DNA from: an uncultured Lachnospiraceae bacterium
GTDB taxonomy: Bacteria; Bacillota; Clostridia; Lachnospirales; Lachnospiraceae
Direction: 5' to 3'
Length of the DNA stretch: 56,366 nt
Assembly: GCA_910586605.1 (NCBI GenBank)
Contig: CAJUJR010000007.1
Span: 1 to 56,366, forward strand
A model generated the notes under the pieces. That model saw nothing but the letters and a program-made list of their open reading frames with translations. It was not told the DNA's origin and did not search any database. Below, piece after piece: positions 1-8,714 of the stretch. A program made the position numbers and the translations under genes. Numbering within the stretch: position 1 is the first letter of the stretch; every line of letters begins with the position of its first letter.

Positions 1-83
1 CCATCAAAGGAGTGTTTCATGTTTTAATGACGCCTATCAATTGGGCGCTTACGTTTTTTATAAGAACAGAGGCTGAGACGCTT

Positions 84-2312
84 TTAAAACAAGCTCTCTG
101 CCTCTTGTTTACTGTAATATTTAGTAAATGATAAAGCAATTTTCTGTAAATTTTCTTTATTAATCGAATATAGTAATGCTACCAACGAATCTATTTCGGC
201 AATTATTGTTTTTCTTGTTTTACCTGATTGAAGTGGGTATGTTTCAATATTTTCAAATAAACTATTCATTCTATTATCTGATTTATAAAGTTCCTTAATT
301 CTGCTGTTTATGTGTACTTCAATAGTAGCATTTAACCCATGAAATGTAATGGATTTTTTGTAACATAGCTCGTCTGGTACAGGGATTTGCTTAATTATAG
401 TTTGTGTTAAATCTAACCCTACCATTTTCAGCCTTACTATATAATCAAATACAATAGAATTAAATAAAGCTAATACATGAAGCATTTTTTCTTTTGCCAG
501 TTGGAGAATTTGGACTGACTGGCAAGTTGGAACTAGTGGAAGGAGCGTAGCTAACATGGTTCTTCTGTTTGTTGCCGAAGTAAGGCTTCTCCATGCAATC
601 ACATACTCTCCTTCAAAATTTTTAGAAAGATTTTTCCATACATCATTCTGGATATAGAATCTTGAATCAGGGTATTCTTTTCCATCCACATCTTTGATAA
701 TTTTTGCTGTTGCTTTATTTTTATACTTTTCTGAATCAGGTATGCCCTTAAAAGTAGCAAACTTACTAGTATATATTTCAATAAATTTACCTTCGTAAAT
801 TGGAAGATAGCCTTTTTCTTCACTTTTACGAATACTGCTTGAATGATTTGTCAGATGTACCAACCGCCCAAATTTACATTCTGGATATATTAAACTGAAT
901 ACTTTGTTGTTTTTATATATTGAAATCAAAAATTCTAGTTCTTCGTTGGAATTAATATTGGGAAGCATTCCTGTATCTGGATTTAATTTATTTAATAATT
1001 TATATGATATATAAATTTTTTCCTTATTATAAAAGCCCTGATAATGATCCAAATTGAGTGAAAGCCTAAACTGTCCTTTATTTTCATTTTTTAAAAATAT
1101 TACTGAAAATTCTTCTCTTGAATCAATGTTAAATATTTTTCTGCGATTTGTAAACATATATAATTCATATAAATGATCCTCAGCCAATTTTTTAAAAAAA
1201 TTACGATATACGGGCATTTTAACTAAAGATGATTTAATGATAATTCCAGCTATCCCCGTATCACTTAAAGAGTTTAGGCATAATTTGGTGAATAAAGCAT
1301 ATGTATTTAATTCTCCGCAATTTGATTTTTCAAAGAAAATATCTTTTTTTATTGTTGATTTTGCTGTTTTATAATCCGCTATAAAATCATTATAATATAT
1401 CTTATTAATCAGATGGGTCGTTTTCAAAAAAAATGTTCTATCAGCTTTGGTTCCAATCTCTGTTCCCTGTGCGAAATGATGTAAAAACTTTTTTTCTTCA
1501 AATCGTATTTTTTCCCATGGTGGATTCCCAATTACAATATCTATATTTTTTTCTGGGATAATTCCCATTTGGATATTATAAAATCTACCTGAAATAGCAC
1601 GCTTAAAAATTGATAAGGCATCTGCCTTTTCTGGATTTCTTAATAGTGGATTTCCCAATAAAATATGGCTGTCACCAGCTTGCAGCCCTGTTTCCTTAAA
1701 TAATCTGAAACGTGTTATAAGTACAGCTATTGGATCTACATCATATCCATATAATTTAGGTATAATTCCATTTTCTCTGCATACTTTACATGCAGAGACT
1801 AAGAATGCACCGCCTCCACATGAATAATCTGCTATTTTTATATTTGCTAAATTATTCTCTTTGTGGTAATTTGTTATGGTTGTTTTTGTGATTTCATATG
1901 CAAAGTTTTCTTGCGTATAATAAGAACCCAATATATCACGGTTATTTTTGCTTTCACCAAAGTGAACAGTATTATTTTGAAGGATAAAATCACGTGCTAA
2001 ATATCCTTGATAAATTTCATTTATATCTCTGGACTCTTGTTTTCTTATGGCTTCTAAAATCTCAAACATAAAATTTAAAGCATCATTTGTTGCTAAAACA
2101 TATTTTACTATCTCTTTCTCATACAAAAAGTTTTTGTATAGTATGTTTCCTATGTTTTTAACATTACAATTTAGGTCTATGTTATTTGCTATAAGGCACA
2201 TAAAAGCCAAAAATGAATATCGTGCATAATATTCCCGTATGTTTCTCCAATCAGAGAGCAAAGCATTCTTTGTTACATAATTCGCAATTTTATCGTGCAA
2301 TATAGTTATCAT
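84..2312 (-). CDS. N6-adenine DNA methyltransferase, Eco57I/type IIG-like
   Basis: A 742-residue protein that probably methylates adenine in DNA using S-adenosylmethionine. Visible motifs are the SAM-binding motif I (ADYSCGGGAFL, near residue 160) and the catalytic motif IV NPPW (near 261), followed by a long C-terminal half that would carry target recognition, as in Eco57I/TaqI-type enzymes. No PD-(D/E)XK nuclease motif was recognised. The start overlaps the end of the upstream methyltransferase gene by 23 bases, so the two are translationally coupled. An AAGGGAG site lies 12 bases before the ATG. The DNA is clearly more AT-rich than the NRPS or housekeeping genes in the window, which suggests horizontal acquisition. 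It could be a modification subunit, a type IIG restriction-modification enzyme or an orphan methylase. The family is secure; the role is not. Confidence 0.85.
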   Translation of the reverse strand: MITILHDKIANYVTKNALLSDWRNIREYYARYSFLAFMCLIANNIDLNCNVKNIGNILYKNFLYEKEIVKYVLATNDALNFMFEILEAIRKQESRDINEIYQGYLARDFILQNNTVHFGESKNNRDILGSYYTQENFAYEITKTTITNYHKENNLANIKIADYSCGGGAFLVSACKVCRENGIIPKLYGYDVDPIAVLITRFRLFKETGLQAGDSHILLGNPLLRNPEKADALSIFKRAISGRFYNIQMGIIPEKNIDIVIGNPPWEKIRFEEKKFLHHFAQGTEIGTKADRTFFLKTTHLINKIYYNDFIADYKTAKSTIKKDIFFEKSNCGELNTYALFTKLCLNSLSDTGIAGIIIKSSLVKMPVYRNFFKKLAEDHLYELYMFTNRRKIFNIDSREEFSVIFLKNENKGQFRLSLNLDHYQGFYNKEKIYISYKLLNKLNPDTGMLPNINSNEELEFLISIYKNNKVFSLIYPECKFGRLVHLTNHSSSIRKSEEKGYLPIYEGKFIEIYTSKFATFKGIPDSEKYKNKATAKIIKDVDGKEYPDSRFYIQNDVWKNLSKNFEGEYVIAWRSLTSATNRRTMLATLLPLVPTCQSVQILQLAKEKMLHVLALFNSIVFDYIVRLKMVGLDLTQTIIKQIPVPDELCYKKSITFHGLNATIEVHINSRIKELYKSDNRMNSLFENIETYPLQSGKTRKTIIAEIDSLVALLYSINKENLQKIALSFTKYYSKQEAESLF

Positions 2313-4998
2313 ATTTTTGAATTACTCCCTTCTTGTATTCTAAATAAGGAACTTTCTTAAATATCTCATTATGGACAGGATTAAATAATTCTTCTATCCA
2401 TTTCCCATATGCATGGCTGGTACCAAATATACTTGCCAGAAATTCAATAATGCTGCCTATTTTACATTTGTTTATTAAAATTCCATTATTTATGTTATAA
2501 CCTAAATAATAAAGTACGGCATTATGTAAAAGAAATGATTGATATTTTTTCAATACTTGTTCCATAGCATATGGATTTTCTTGTATTTTTTTTATTATTA
2601 AGTTAGGATTGATGCATAAATCTTTAGCAACATATTCAACAATTCCATCGCACCCCAAAGAACCTTTCGATGTTCGGGTTCTTTTTAAACTACAGGAAGC
2701 ATCCATGAGTTTAGCCATATATTTATCTAACTTATTCAAATCTAAATCTGTTGCGCCATTGATAAAATATGCACAGTTCCCTACGCATCTTGATAATTGT
2801 GCTTCATCCTCCTTAGAAAAGCCATATTCTTTCATAATATACTGGTCTATATTCCCTTCTATTTGAAGTTTTAATAATTCATTTATAATATCTTCATGAA
2901 AGATGTTCCATGCTGCTGCTTCCAGATTTTTTGGCATTCTTTCTATAAATGAAGAATCATATTCCAAATTATTAGGTCTCATACGCAAAATTTTCTGTTT
3001 TAATTCTAAACATAATCTGGCTTTTTTTTCTAATACCACAGAAGAATATATATTTTCAGTAATAGGAATCTGCCCAATGTATCCGGCAGCAATTGTAAGT
3101 TTAGGAGACAGAACCCTGATGCAATATGCTGCCAATCTTGAATTTAATAGCGCAAGATGTGAATATTCATTTCCTTTTGTAATCCGTATTCCGGGACCAG
3201 ATGCGATAAATATTTGATTATTAAGAAGTACTCTTACATTCAAACCAGCAGTGCCTGTATCGCTAAAAACCATTTGTGTTTCGGGAAAATATTTTACGTT
3301 TCTTAAAGCGGATCCTTTTTGCGCTTTTATATATTCTCCATTTTTCCCCCATTTTACAACACTGTCATTTAGTCCTTGCCACCTGCAATAGCCTCCGCCA
3401 TTACTAACATTAATCCATTCAGAATCACTAAAATGTTCCCAGAAATACCCTACCAGTTCTTTTGCATTTCCCGTTGAAGTCCCCTGCATTGGTACTGCAA
3501 TATCTTTATATATTTTTTTGTTCAAACTAATTGTATTTAAGATTCCCTTATCAAAGAAATCAAATCCATTAGTACTATTAATTTTTTTTTGTAGAATGTG
3601 CATATAGCTATTTTTTTCAAAAATAGCTTTTGATTTTTCCTGATAGGATAGTTCACTCAAATTAAGTATGTCAATTATGTTATCTTGTGCAAGTTCTTTT
3701 CCAAGTATAAGCAGCGAAACATTCGACTTTTCACCATTTAAGTCCTGAAAGGCTCCAGAACCCAGGTTAACAATCTTATAGATACAATATTGTGATGTTA
3801 TTTTTTCTCTTATTTTCTTAAATGTTTTCAAGTGCATCCATGAATTTTGTGACACAATTCCGCAGATGCCGGAAGGTTTCAACATTTTATAAATAGCATC
3901 AAAAAACGATACGCACATATCACAATTTGCATCTGGATAATTTTTCTTCATAAACTCTTTTTGTTCTGAAACCATGCCTTTCATTGTTGCAAAAGGTGGA
4001 TTTGTTAACACAATATCTGCTTCGCCTAAGGCAGCATCTATTCCTGTTACATTTCTGTTTAATATATTGGTGACAGCTTTATTATCTGTTGCTAAAGACC
4101 CACATATATTATCAGGAATTAATGACTCGAATATATTAGGGCATATTTGTTCCCATAGCTCAAATGAAACTTTTTCATTTCTGTGATTTAAAATTGCTAA
4201 TACTCTCAGCCTGATATTCACTAATGCTATCCTGGTTATATTACAATCAATATCGTAGCCATATAATTTAGATACACTTGATATTACTTTTTGGATAAAA
4301 TCGTTTTCCGTTTCATTACTTCGAGTACATATAAAATCTAAACATTCAACAAGGAAATTTCCACCGCCTATACATGGATCAACTATTTTATCGGCGTTTT
4401 CCAGTTTGGAAATATTCTGGATTAAATAGTTGACCATATATTTTTCTGTAAAAAATTGTGTATGGCAATATGTATTTCCTTTTATAATTTTATTGGAATA
4501 TTGATATGCCCAAGATAACAAATTGTTAAGTTCTTTGTCGTTTCTATATTTATTAATAAAGTAAAATATTTTTCTTATGATTTCATCATCGTTTATTGGT
4601 GTAATATCTTTGCCTGAAATATCTTTATATATTTTCCTTTTTATATCATTACGAATTGTTTGTTCTTTTAGGTAGAAAGAACAAAGGGCACAAGCAATCC
4701 CAGATAAAACAATAGTTTTATTATCTATTTCTGCAATTGCTAATTCATCAGCCATTTTAAATAGTTCTTTAAGTAATTTTTTAAGTTCTTTCCGTATGTT
4801 TGATTTCTCTATTTCTGAAGAAATAACAGTTGGGTTCTTTGATCTGGCATCAGAAGGTTTCATTGCATTTTCAGGAATTGTCCATATATTTCCTATCATT
4901 TTTGCTCCGTTTATGCGTCCTTCTTTACATAATATCTGAATGCGCCTTTTACTGATATTCCATCTATCTGTAAATTCCTGTATAGGTAGATATTCCAT
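2290..4998 (-). CDS. N6-adenine DNA methylase with N-terminal helix-turn-helix
   Basis: A 902-residue protein. Residues 1-55 look like an excisionase/HTH_17-type DNA-binding domain (FTDRWNISKRRIQILCKEG), found at the N-terminus of several clostridial methylases. Motif I (DPCIGGGNFL, near 208) and motif IV NPPF (near 331) define an N6-adenine methyltransferase core. The large C-terminal part probably holds specificity and helical domains. The start is supported by AAAGGAG 8 bases upstream and a good promoter at 5023-5051. It is the first gene of a two-gene unit with the second methyltransferase. Two full-size but different methylases in tandem suggest either a two-subunit restriction-modification or phage-defence system, or two methylases for the two strands of an asymmetric site. 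Any nuclease partner would lie left of position 1. Confidence 0.85.
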   Translation of the reverse strand: MEYLPIQEFTDRWNISKRRIQILCKEGRINGAKMIGNIWTIPENAMKPSDARSKNPTVISSEIEKSNIRKELKKLLKELFKMADELAIAEIDNKTIVLSGIACALCSFYLKEQTIRNDIKRKIYKDISGKDITPINDDEIIRKIFYFINKYRNDKELNNLLSWAYQYSNKIIKGNTYCHTQFFTEKYMVNYLIQNISKLENADKIVDPCIGGGNFLVECLDFICTRSNETENDFIQKVISSVSKLYGYDIDCNITRIALVNIRLRVLAILNHRNEKVSFELWEQICPNIFESLIPDNICGSLATDNKAVTNILNRNVTGIDAALGEADIVLTNPPFATMKGMVSEQKEFMKKNYPDANCDMCVSFFDAIYKMLKPSGICGIVSQNSWMHLKTFKKIREKITSQYCIYKIVNLGSGAFQDLNGEKSNVSLLILGKELAQDNIIDILNLSELSYQEKSKAIFEKNSYMHILQKKINSTNGFDFFDKGILNTISLNKKIYKDIAVPMQGTSTGNAKELVGYFWEHFSDSEWINVSNGGGYCRWQGLNDSVVKWGKNGEYIKAQKGSALRNVKYFPETQMVFSDTGTAGLNVRVLLNNQIFIASGPGIRITKGNEYSHLALLNSRLAAYCIRVLSPKLTIAAGYIGQIPITENIYSSVVLEKKARLCLELKQKILRMRPNNLEYDSSFIERMPKNLEAAAWNIFHEDIINELLKLQIEGNIDQYIMKEYGFSKEDEAQLSRCVGNCAYFINGATDLDLNKLDKYMAKLMDASCSLKRTRTSKGSLGCDGIVEYVAKDLCINPNLIIKKIQENPYAMEQVLKKYQSFLLHNAVLYYLGYNINNGILINKCKIGSIIEFLASIFGTSHAYGKWIEELFNPVHNEIFKKVPYLEYKKGVIQKYDNYIAR

Positions 4999-5460
4999 TG
5001 TAAAGACTCCTTTCTGCGTATTATTTTAGATGATATTGCGAATATTATCAAGTTTTTTCTCATCTTTTACTAAATAACATCTGTCAGGGCGTTACACGCC
5101 ACAAAGAGAACAGCAGTGTCAGGAAGCCATCTTATCAAGGATTCCGTCTGTGCTTACGCCAGGATGTGTCAGGTAGAGGCAGCATAATTGGGATTTCTAA
5201 AAGAGTAATGTTTAATGTAGCAGGAAGCGTGGCAGCCGCAAAATCCACGACTTCCAGGCGGATCAGTTCATTTGCGATTACCTGCATCCTCCAAATACCT
5301 TTTTCAACAATCGAAAACCGTATCTTGCATTTACTTAACACGAAGACAAAGTGGGGAACCGAGACATCATTCCTCAAACTAAATATACCGTCGGTTCGGC
5401 AGTTTTCACATAAAAAAGTGCAATCTATTCCCTAAAAAGTGCTCTTTAATCCCAAATGGG
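4999..5460. other. Intergenic region between divergent units, possible gene scrap
   Basis: About 0.5 kb lies between the minus-strand methylases and the plus-strand acyltransferase. It holds the methylase promoter and a short open stretch on each strand (minus 5135-5377, plus 5166-5435). Neither stretch has a good ribosome site or a recognisable family. The minus frame reads more like protein than the plus frame and may be the remnant of a lost gene. No function is assigned. Confidence 0.3.
5023..5051 (-). promoter_or_regulatory. Sigma-A type promoter of the methyltransferase pair
   Basis: Read on the minus strand, TTGATA (5046-5051) and TAAAAT (5023-5028) are separated by exactly 17 bases and lie about 25 bases upstream of the 4998 start codon. 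Confidence 0.6.
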
Positions 5461-5488
5461 TTGTTGTCCTCTGAATATTTGATATAAT
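5461..5488 (+). promoter_or_regulatory. Probable promoter of the NRPS locus first gene
   Basis: TTGTTG (5461-5466) and a perfect TATAAT (5483-5488) are spaced 16 bases apart, 36 bases before the chosen ATG at 5524. Confidence 0.5.
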
Positions 5489-5523
5489 TTTCCCAAATTG
5501 TGTTTTTTAAAGAGGATAAAAAA

Positions 5524-6642
5524 ATGAATGCTATATTTTCACATGAAGAGACAAATACCAAAAGACAGAGGGAGTTTGATTATCTGAAAGGGATTTTTAT
5601 GCTGTTTATTTACCTAGTCCATGCCTTTCAGGCAACCATGTCCACGGAAGATTCCATAACCAAGTGGATTTTTATGTTTGCAACGATGTCTGGTGCAGCT
5701 ATTTTTATTTTCGTTATGGGAATTGGAACTGTTTACAGCAGGAATGCAACGCCAGTGGGAATGGCAAAGAGTGGTGTTCGCATGGTGGCTTATCAGTATC
5801 TGAATAATCTTGTCTATTTAATCGCCCTGCTAATCCCCTACCCCTTCGTATCTGGAAACCTGACGGGAACCGGGAGGGATAATTTCAAATATTTGGCAGA
5901 GGTATACATTCAATACATCAATATCTTTTTTATTACTGGAATTATTTATTTTGTATTGGCATTGCTAAAGAAGTTGAATATGAACATTGCAGGGTACGTG
6001 ATAATCGGTGCGGCTGTGAGTATCATTGCGCCATTCCTTTATGGAAAACCTGTAGATGTGCCAGTGCTTGGGTATATTATGAAACTATTGATTGGAGAGG
6101 CAGAGTTTGTTTCCTTTACGCCGCTCTATTTTCTGTCCTATGCGATGTTTGGAGTTGCCTTTGGCAAAATCCTGCGGCATGTGAAGGATAAAATCAAATT
6201 TTACGGCATGCTGGCTGTTCCCAGCATCGTGGTCATGATTGTATGGTGGGTACTGATATTCAGAAAATATGGTTCGGATATGTCCCAAATGTATGTTGCA
6301 TTAAGTGATGCGTATTCACAGCCGGATCCTTGGCACGTGGTGGCAAGCATGGCGCACATATTTCTTTTTGCTATCGTATTTTTCTTTATAGAAAGAACCT
6401 TCAGAAAGGATGGCAAACTGTGTGAGCCAAAGAATCCTGTTGCAAGGCAGATTCTATATTATAGCGAACATATATCAAAATATTATGCACTGCATATCAT
6501 TGTATATTTTGTTGCTCTTGCAATCAATGGTTATGAGTGTTTTCAAAGTTATCAATGTTGGCTTCTTGCATTGCTTTCAATCCTGGTGACAGAGATTATG
6601 GTAAGAGGATACAATATGCTGCAGGCAAAGGCCGCAGCATGA
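5524..6642 (+). CDS. Multi-pass membrane acyltransferase-like protein
   Basis: A 372-residue polytopic membrane protein with roughly ten hydrophobic segments. The N-terminus (REFDYLKGIFMLFIYLVHAF) has the R-x-D-x-x-K/R-G plus membrane-embedded His pattern shared by acyltransferase-3 and DUF1624/heparan-N-acetyltransferase-like proteins, which transfer acyl groups across the membrane. I chose ATG 5524 over the upstream GTG at 5500 because AGAGG sits 8 bases before it. It is codirectional with the MATE-kinase fusion and NRPS that follow, so it could acylate or otherwise tailor the exported product. That role is inference from position. The membrane topology is secure; the enzymatic assignment is moderate. 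Confidence 0.65.
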   Translation: MNAIFSHEETNTKRQREFDYLKGIFMLFIYLVHAFQATMSTEDSITKWIFMFATMSGAAIFIFVMGIGTVYSRNATPVGMAKSGVRMVAYQYLNNLVYLIALLIPYPFVSGNLTGTGRDNFKYLAEVYIQYINIFFITGIIYFVLALLKKLNMNIAGYVIIGAAVSIIAPFLYGKPVDVPVLGYIMKLLIGEAEFVSFTPLYFLSYAMFGVAFGKILRHVKDKIKFYGMLAVPSIVVMIVWWVLIFRKYGSDMSQMYVALSDAYSQPDPWHVVASMAHIFLFAIVFFFIERTFRKDGKLCEPKNPVARQILYYSEHISKYYALHIIVYFVALAINGYECFQSYQCWLLALLSILVTEIMVRGYNMLQAKAAA

Positions 6643-6668
6643 CAAATATATTTGTGCAAGCAAAGGTA

Positions 6669-6730
6669 AGGAACTGTCACGAAATAAATTATCCAAAGCC
6701 GCCTGGCTGATTTAGTTCTGAACAGTTCCT
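6669..6730. repeat. Intergenic inverted repeat
   Basis: AGGAACTGT (6669-6677) and ACAGTTCCT (6722-6730) form a perfect 9-bp inverted repeat around a 44-base loop, ending just before the MATE ribosome site. The loop contains GCCTGGCTG, also seen near dispersed repeats at 29365 and 39168. It is probably a dispersed repeat that may also form RNA structure. Confidence 0.5.
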
Positions 6731-6749
6731 AAGGTAGGAGGATATTGAG

Positions 6750-8501
6750 ATGGAGCAGACACATCAGAGGAATGAAAGACTGATAGAGAATAAAATTTGG
6801 AAGTATCTTTTACCAGGAATTATGATGTCGCTGGCTTTGCAGTTGGGGAACATCGTTGATACAGTATTTGTGGGGAACTTTTTGGGGACAGAGGCAATGT
6901 CAGCCATAACGCTTGTGCTTCCTATGGAAACTTTAATACAGGTAACAGGCTATTGTCTTGGTATGGGAGGATCGATTGCAGCAGGTATTTTGCTTGGCAG
7001 GCGAAATAAAGAGGGAGCATCACAGCTATTTTCGATCACACTGTTGATAACTGTAGTTGTGGGGCTTATCATTGCTGCAGCGGCGCCTTTTTTGGCAATG
7101 CCCATTGCAGATGCTCTGGCAAAGGGGGGAAGTCTGAATATTCCTGCAGGCCATTATCTTTTTGTAGGGATGCTTGGCGCTCCGGTGATTGGCGTTGGGC
7201 TTCTTATGTCTAGTTTTTTGGGTGTGGAAAACCATCCCGGGCTTGCGTCTGCCTACCTGATTCTTTCTAATGTGATCAATCTGATTCTTGATTACATATT
7301 ATTAAAATACACGAATATTGGTATTGCGGGCGCTGCCCTGTCTACAGTGGCTGGATTTTTACTTGGAATGGTTATTTTTATCTTATATATCCGTTCCCCG
7401 AAGCGCATGATAAGCTTTGTCAGAATCAAATCATTTGCTCCTCTGAAAGAGGCGGTCATATCAGGGGCGCCGATTTTTGTATTTATGATTATGACCATAA
7501 TAAAATCTTTTGGGCTGAATGAAATTATTATCCGTTTTATTGGGGATGGCGGGATGGCAGTTTATACGGTATGCGACAATGTCCTTATGATTGTGGAAAT
7601 GATTACGGCCGGAATCATAGGCGTAATACCAAATATAGCGGGAATTCTTTATGGGGAAAAGGATTACTTCGGTATCCGCGCGCTGTGCAAAAGGGTTCTT
7701 GTATTAAGCGCGGTTGCAACGCTATGTATTTTTGTGCTTGTTATGGCGTTTGCAAAGTCAATTACCGTTATGTTTGGCGTGGATAATTCAGATCTTTCCT
7801 CTTTGATGGTGACAGCACTCAGGATTTTTATTTTGTGCCTGCCAGCATATGTATGGAATAAATTTCTTGTGGGCTATTATGAATCGATTGAAGAATCAAA
7901 ACAGGCAAGCATTATTACATTCTTTCAAAATGGCATTTATGTGCTGCCCGCTGCAGCTTTTGGGATCATTCTGGAAGTAAAAATGGGCGGCAGCGGGATA
8001 AATGGCCTGGCGCTTAGTTTTGTTTGTTCGGAAATCCTGACAGTTCTTACGGCATATATTTATCGCAAAATCAAGTATAAAGGTACGGATTTTTATCTGC
8101 TTCCTAAGGAAACGGGAAGATGTTTTGATTTTACCGTGAAGGCAGATATGGACGAGGCTGTGTTAGTACTCAGAGAGGTAAAAAAGTTCTGTCTCGATTA
8201 TGGCATAAGTGCTAATAAGGCGAATATCGTGGCGGTGGCTGCGGAGGAAATGATTGTAAATTGTATCAAATATGGCGGCAGGCTGTCTCATTGGATTGAT
8301 GTCAGCCTGGTGATAGAAAAGCAAAAGATGCTTCTGCGGATCAGGGACAATGGAGTGCCTTTTAATCCCACTGAGTATGAATTTGACAGTGGGAAATTTG
8401 ATATACATGGGATTGAGCTTGTGAAAACAATCTCATCTGATATCAGTTATATTCGGACAATGGATTTGAATAATACCGTGTTAGAATTTGATATAAAATA
8501 G
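6750..8501 (+). CDS. MATE family exporter fused to RsbW/SpoIIAB-like kinase domain
   Basis: 583 residues. Residues 1 to about 445 form a 12-segment MATE (MatE) transporter, the family that exports drugs or metabolites using ion gradients. Residues about 457-583 form a GHKL ATP-binding domain of the anti-sigma-factor serine kinase type: N-box AAEEMIVN (near 497), G1 RIRDNGVPFNP (near 530) and G2 HGIELVKT (near 553). In SpoIIAB/RsbW such domains phosphorylate a STAS antagonist, and a STAS protein lies just after the NRPS at 17745. The start is fixed by AGGAGG before ATG 6750. The natural reading is an exporter for the NRPS product whose activity is coupled to a phospho-switch. Typical MATE proteins are about 450 residues, so the extra domain is a true fusion, with no frameshift. 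Confidence 0.88.
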   Translation: MEQTHQRNERLIENKIWKYLLPGIMMSLALQLGNIVDTVFVGNFLGTEAMSAITLVLPMETLIQVTGYCLGMGGSIAAGILLGRRNKEGASQLFSITLLITVVVGLIIAAAAPFLAMPIADALAKGGSLNIPAGHYLFVGMLGAPVIGVGLLMSSFLGVENHPGLASAYLILSNVINLILDYILLKYTNIGIAGAALSTVAGFLLGMVIFILYIRSPKRMISFVRIKSFAPLKEAVISGAPIFVFMIMTIIKSFGLNEIIIRFIGDGGMAVYTVCDNVLMIVEMITAGIIGVIPNIAGILYGEKDYFGIRALCKRVLVLSAVATLCIFVLVMAFAKSITVMFGVDNSDLSSLMVTALRIFILCLPAYVWNKFLVGYYESIEESKQASIITFFQNGIYVLPAAAFGIILEVKMGGSGINGLALSFVCSEILTVLTAYIYRKIKYKGTDFYLLPKETGRCFDFTVKADMDEAVLVLREVKKFCLDYGISANKANIVAVAAEEMIVNCIKYGGRLSHWIDVSLVIEKQKMLLRIRDNGVPFNPTEYEFDSGKFDIHGIELVKTISSDISYIRTMDLNNTVLEFDIK

Positions 8502-8693
8502 TTACTATTCACGGTTGGTTTCAGAAAATAATCAAACGCGTCGTGCTTGCACGTAAGAGAGTGATTATTTTCTGGAATCAGCGTGTAGGCTGTTCTAAAC
8601 ATCATAAGAAAAACAAAAGCTGCTGTTTTTGCAGCACCTGACAGCTTGCTGGCAGGTTTTTCGCATGATGTTCAGAACGGCCGTGAATAGTAA
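8502..8693. repeat. Structured 192-bp intergenic element with 13-bp terminal inverted repeats (family R1)
   Basis: TTACTATTCACGG (8502-8514) and CCGTGAATAGTAA (8681-8693) are perfect inverted termini. Nested inside are CAGAAAATAATC/GATTATTTTCTG (8522-8533/8563-8574), CGTGCTTGCACG (8542-8553), and GTTCTAAACATCAT/ATGATGTTCAGAAC (8592-8605/8665-8678, one mismatch). The left 83 bases recur in inverse orientation at 29318-29400. The GTTACTATTCAC tip also occurs at 39176-39187 (inverted) and at 56314. It fills the gap between the MATE and NRPS genes and could act as a MITE, an attenuator or an mRNA stability element. Confidence 0.75.
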
Positions 8694-8714
8694 TATAGAA
8701 TAGGAGGAAGAAAG

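Noticed and set aside
1..83. Possible terminator or gene end left of the methylase
   Set aside because: Only a weak 4-5 bp stem (CGCC/GGCG) with a distant T-run is visible; not enough to call.
5166..5435. Plus-strand 89-codon open frame
   Set aside because: No ribosome site, low-complexity Ser/Thr composition, and it overlaps a more protein-like minus frame; neither is supported as a gene.
8502..8693. CRISPR-like or riboswitch interpretation of the nested repeats
   Set aside because: There is no regular repeat-spacer pattern and no known aptamer core. Terminal inverted repeats and a second genomic copy favour a mobile repeat.
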